NCBI GenBank assembly: GCA_002389645.1
Contig: DGQE01000039.1
Location: forward strand, 71,722-135,721
Direction of reading: 5' to 3'
DNA length: 64,000 bases
From: Flavobacteriales bacterium UBA4422
Lineage (GTDB): Bacteria > Bacteroidota > Bacteroidia > Flavobacteriales_G > Salibacteraceae
The notes under the pieces are model-generated. The model did not search any database. It was not told the DNA's origin and saw only the letters and a list, made by a program, of their open reading frames with translations. Made by a program: the position numbers and the translations under genes. Shown here piece after piece: positions 61,449-64,000 of this stretch. Positions within the stretch are counted from its first letter, which is position 1. Each line of letters begins with the position of its first letter.

Positions 61449-62265
61449 TTCCATCTTTTTGCAATTCCAGTATCCTTGATTTATAAAGACTTCCAACCGC
61501 TTTTTTGAAAGACTTTTTGCTCATAGACAGAGATGCGTAAATATCTTCTGGAGAGCTTTTGTCAGTCAAAGGCAAAAAACCGTTATTCTTTTCCAAGGCG
61601 TCAAATAATTCTTTCGAAGCATCGTCAATAGATTCATGACCGGGCTTTTGAAGCAATACATCTATACGACCATCTTCACGAATGGCATTTACGTAAGCAT
61701 TAAAGGTGTCACCAATCTTCAAATCTTGAAAGATTTGGTTTGAATAAACCATACCAAGGTATTTATCATTCACAATAGCTTGAAAACCTAATGGATGGTG
61801 TTCTTTCCATATTGTTGCTTTGATTTCCGTGCCCTTTTCAAGCCCTTCAGGAAGATCTTTTAAGTATCGCTCTAGGCGCAGGGAGGCAGCCAAACGTTGT
61901 GTTAAGTCATCGAGGTATACATAAACTAAGTGTTCTTCACCTTCTTTCAGTTTTACGATTTGTTCTTTTAAAGGCACGAACAAATCTTTACTTAAGCCCC
62001 AGTCTAAAAATGCCCCAGCTTCGGTTACGCTTTTCACCGTCATCCAACCCAATTCATTCAATTTAGCTCGAGGAGTTTCAGTAGTGGAGATTAGTCGGTC
62101 TTCAGAATCTCTGTAGATAAATACGTCTAGTTTATCCCCAATTTCAAATTTATTGGGAAGGTATCTCTTGGGAAGCAGAACCTCTATTCCAAGATCATCT
62201 GAAAGGAACAAGCCAATGGCAGTCTCTTTCTCAATTTTTAGTGTATTAGTCTCTCCTATTTTCAC
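61435..62265 (-). CDS. CvfB-like S1 RNA-binding protein
   Basis: A 276-residue protein of the CvfB/YitL family: an S1-like domain, then two S1 domains (about 65-125 and 140-205, GWMTVKSVTEAGAFLDWGL), and a C-terminal winged helix (about 215-276). CvfB binds RNA and affects virulence gene expression in Gram-positive bacteria; its role in Bacteroidota is less clear. Convergent with the BaiN gene with a short 3' overlap. Confidence 0.92.
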   Translation of the reverse strand: MKIGETNTLKIEKETAIGLFLSDDLGIEVLLPKRYLPNKFEIGDKLDVFIYRDSEDRLISTTETPRAKLNELGWMTVKSVTEAGAFLDWGLSKDLFVPLKEQIVKLKEGEEHLVYVYLDDLTQRLAASLRLERYLKDLPEGLEKGTEIKATIWKEHHPLGFQAIVNDKYLGMVYSNQIFQDLKIGDTFNAYVNAIREDGRIDVLLQKPGHESIDDASKELFDALEKNNGFLPLTDKSSPEDIYASLSMSKKSFKKAVGSLYKSRILELQKDGIKLV

Positions 62266-62292
62266 GCAGCGAAGCTAATTCATAAATTCCTT

Positions 62293-62323
62293 AAAAAAAG
62301 AAAACCCCTAATGAGGGGTCTTC
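62293..62323 (-). terminator. Terminator of dps
   Basis: ACCCCT and AGGGGT pair around a four-base loop (extended by GAA/TTC), and the minus-strand side runs into TTTTCTTTTTTT. It lies about 30 bases past the dps stop. Confidence 0.8.
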
Positions 62324-62355
62324 TTTTCAACTTAAACCTACTTACCTATGAAAAT

Positions 62356-62781
62356 TTATGAGTTGTAAGCGCGCAGCATACATACGATCTTTTCTTGTTC
62401 CCTTATATAATCACTCATCAAAGCGTCTGTTCCTTCATCATTCATTTCACCAGCCATCGCTAGCGCTGCTCTTTCAATTTCAATCAGTGTTGTTATGTTG
62501 CTGATTGTCTCGCTTACGGTTTCTTTTGCTTTAATCATGTTCTTCGCAGGCTTCACCGATGAATGCTTTAAATAATCTTCGAATGTGTGCAAAGGCTTAC
62601 CTTCCAGTGTTAGAATGCGCTCTGCAATCTCATCTACTGCAAGATTCGCATTAGTGTAGAGCTCTTCAAATTTGACATGCAGTTCAAAAAAGCTCGGACC
62701 GCTAATGTTCCAATGAAACCCGCGTAAGTTCTGATAAAAGACTTGATAGTTAGACAAAAGGCTATTTAGCTTGTCTACCAT
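62356..62781 (-). CDS. dps: Dps-family ferritin-like protein
   Basis: From ATG 62781 the 141-residue protein has the Dps four-helix core: LRGFHWNI (ferroxidase His), HVKFEELYTNANLAVDEIAERIL (Asp and Glu in the intersubunit site) and a late helix. Dps stores iron, consumes H2O2 and protects DNA. Homologues begin about 15 residues earlier. The upstream DNA still encodes such a start (IGLSKVKSQN), preceded in frame by ATG AAA AAT TAA, that is, a stop at codon 4. So either translation starts at 62781 or an unusual start is used. It is divergent from oxyR, a known regulator of dps. Confidence 0.9.
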   Translation of the reverse strand: MVDKLNSLLSNYQVFYQNLRGFHWNISGPSFFELHVKFEELYTNANLAVDEIAERILTLEGKPLHTFEDYLKHSSVKPAKNMIKAKETVSETISNITTLIEIERAALAMAGEMNDEGTDALMSDYIREQEKIVCMLRAYNS

Positions 62782-62836
62782 ATTTTGAGATTTTACTTTA
62801 CTTAAACCTATCGTGTTTTCTTAATTTTTCATACTT

Positions 62837-62868
62837 CAAAAGTATCCCAGGATTAGGTATTCGTCAAA
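62837..62868 (-). promoter_or_regulatory. Promoter of dps
   Basis: On the minus strand TTTG (62868-62865) and TACTTTTG (62844-62837) are separated by 20 bases, a full match to the Bacteroidota -33/-7 promoter. The motif ends four bases before the ATG at 62832. The oxyR ATG lies just 26 bases from the other side, so an OxyR site should overlap it. Confidence 0.75.
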
Positions 62869-62894
62869 TCAATAATCTTTATATTCGTATCGAA

Positions 62895-63839
62895 ATGAAT
62901 TATACTATTCAGCAATTAAATTATCTGATAGCCCTAGACTATTATGGTAACTTCAGCAGAGCAGCTGATAGCTGCTTTGTTTCTCAGCCCACATTGAGCA
63001 TGCAAATTAAAAAGCTTGAGAATGATCTGTGCGTAGCAATTGTTGATCGTTCAAAACAACCATTGGTGTTTACTGCAGTAGGTAAACAAATCTTAGAACA
63101 GGCAAAGTCATCTATTGGTGAATTGAAAGCTATAGATGATATTATATCCGAGAGTAGAGGCGAGGTTTCAGGAAGTCTTCATGTGGGAATCATTCCAACC
63201 CTTGCACCTTATCTGGTCCCTCTCTTCATTGGTGGTTTTCTAAAGAAATACCCAAAAGTGAAGTTGAAGCTAACGGAATATAAAACCGAAGAAATCATCG
63301 AAAGGTTACATAGCGACAAGCTTGATGTTGGAATTTTAGCTACCCCTCTAAACGAGGTTGGAATAAGCGAAGAACCGGTTTTCTTTGAGAAATTGCTTTC
63401 CTATTCTGACCCTGAAATGACTCAGAAATATGGAAACCGCGTGACTATTGATCAAATTCTTTCCTCAAAACTCTGGGTGTTGAGTGAAGGGAATTGCTTT
63501 CGTAATCAAACCTTCAATTTATGCAGTTTGGATCAAACAGCTTTTAGGTCCTTCGACTTTGAGTATGAAAGCGGTTCAATTGAGACATTAATTAGGCTTG
63601 TTGATAGGGAAGGGGGAACTACAATTATACCAGAATTGGCTTTGGATACATTAACTCCAGAGCAGATAGATAGAGTTAAGTTTATTGAACAAACTAATCC
63701 GGTGAGAGAAATAAGTATCGTTAAAAGACGAAAGGGGTTAAAAGCATCAATGATTAAGGTATTGCGAGAAGAGATACGCATGTCGATTCCTAAGTCGGTC
63801 ATAGAAAACGATAATCAAAAACAAGTTGTTTCTATATGA
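62895..63839 (+). CDS. oxyR: OxyR-type LysR transcriptional regulator
   Basis: A 314-residue LysR regulator with an N-terminal winged helix (NYLIALDYYGNFSRAADSCF, SQPTLSMQIKKLE) and a substrate-binding domain. Cys201 and Cys210 in EGNCFRNQTFNLC are spaced as the redox pair C199/C208 of E. coli OxyR, so it is an H2O2 sensor. It is divergent from dps, the classical OxyR target, over a 113-base gap with one full promoter on the dps side. It likely activates dps on peroxide stress. Confidence 0.93.
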   Translation: MNYTIQQLNYLIALDYYGNFSRAADSCFVSQPTLSMQIKKLENDLCVAIVDRSKQPLVFTAVGKQILEQAKSSIGELKAIDDIISESRGEVSGSLHVGIIPTLAPYLVPLFIGGFLKKYPKVKLKLTEYKTEEIIERLHSDKLDVGILATPLNEVGISEEPVFFEKLLSYSDPEMTQKYGNRVTIDQILSSKLWVLSEGNCFRNQTFNLCSLDQTAFRSFDFEYESGSIETLIRLVDREGGTTIIPELALDTLTPEQIDRVKFIEQTNPVREISIVKRRKGLKASMIKVLREEIRMSIPKSVIENDNQKQVVSI

Positions 63840-63913
63840 ACTTTGCTCAACAGGCAATAATGGACTCAATGTTATATAAATAACACTTAGATAGTTTTGT
63901 GACGAATTAAGCC

Positions 63914-63921
63914 TACCTTTG
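63914..63921 (+). promoter_or_regulatory. -7 element before typA
   Basis: TACCTTTG fits TAnnTTTG and lies 29 bases before the GTG at 63951. A TTTG at 63896-63899 is only 14 bases upstream, closer than the usual 19-20. Confidence 0.5.
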
Positions 63922-63950
63922 CAGCCGCTAAATTAAAGGCTTAGAAATCA

Positions 63951-64000
63951 GTGCAATCAATTAGAAACATAGCGATTATCGCTCACGTTGACCATGGTAA
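63951..64000 (+). CDS. typA: Translational GTPase TypA/BipA (5' end only)
   Basis: The frame from GTG 63951 reads MQSIRNIAIIAHVDHG up to the window end. RNIAIIAHVDHGK is the P-loop start of TypA/BipA; LepA would read RNFCIIAHIDHGK. TypA is a ribosome-binding GTPase acting in stress and ribosome assembly. The gene continues past the window. The GTG start is inferred because no ATG is in frame nearby. Confidence 0.85.
   Translation, partial: MQSIRNIAIIAHVDHG

Noticed and set aside
1..64000. CRISPR array, prophage or insertion sequence
   Set aside because: No regularly spaced repeats, phage structural genes or transposase frames were seen in any part of the window.

Overview
This window is chromosomal DNA of an aerobic member of the Bacteroidota, most likely a marine flavobacterium or a relative in the Cryomorphaceae/Schleiferiaceae part of Flavobacteriales; the family is an inference. 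The signs are a giant secreted protease with a type IX secretion C-terminal sorting domain, a PorV-like outer-membrane protein, BshC for bacillithiol, the rpmG-DUF4295-ftsY-rimO block typical of the phylum, BatA, DUF6272/SiaB and CarboxypepD_reg families, and repeated TAnnTTTG promoter elements. Oxygen-dependent HemF, OxyR, Dps and desaturases point to an aerobic life.

Layout. 1-0.9 kb: the end of an OmpA-type gene, a small membrane protein, a mirrored pair of terminators and tRNA-Ser(UGA). 1.3-5.7 kb: rpmG, DUF4295, ftsY, rimO and bshC. 5.7-10.8 kb: a YceI lipoprotein, then guaA, a LysM/periplasmic-binding-like protein and hemF, the last three overlapping. 10.8-15.4 kb: a 1502-residue S8-type exoprotein. 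15.4-16.3 kb: a scar made of two broken genes. 16.4-19.8 kb (minus): TPR protein, rhodanese, DUF368 lipid-carrier translocase and aroE. 20.0-23.4 kb (plus): glmM, a cysteine desulfurase and an MBL-fold hydrolase. 23.4-27.8 kb (minus): a tandem SiaB-like protein, a BatA-domain protein and a dihydroorotase homologue lacking metal ligands. 27.8-33.4 kb: a YkgJ-type cysteine cluster protein, then minus-strand PhoH, two small membrane proteins, a glycosyltransferase, an LptF/LptG permease and a START-like protein. 33.6 kb: tRNA-Met.

33.9-39.1 kb: two NAD(P)-binding proteins, a sterol-desaturase-type hydroxylase, a membrane protein and lpdA. 39.4-42.1 kb: tandem DUF4389, a DUF4870-like protein, an M48 protease and a SpoU methyltransferase. 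42.1-42.5 kb: a second scar, where the 3' ends of two divergent genes (one corA) abut. 42.5-50.7 kb: a PorV-like protein, acs, a hotdog thioesterase, an alpha/beta hydrolase, a KAS III-like enzyme, an Lrp regulator, a small ORF, a truncated AMP-ligase-like protein and an AcuI-type reductase. 50.7-55.4 kb (minus): an M14 carboxypeptidase lipoprotein, recQ and a CarboxypepD_reg protein. 55.5-62.3 kb: SRPBCC-GyrI, SlyD-like FKBP, fatty acid desaturase, PhzF, AI-2E-type permease, BaiN-type flavoprotein and CvfB. 62.3-64 kb: dps and oxyR, divergent, then the start of typA.

Most of the window is housekeeping. I saw no CRISPR array, prophage, insertion sequence or recognisable defence island. The most unusual items are the two deletion scars, the degenerate dihydroorotase beside BatA, the protease without a visible catalytic Asp, the tandem SiaB-like protein, the stand-alone AMP-ligase N-domain, and a stop codon in the region upstream of dps that still resembles the family's N-terminus.
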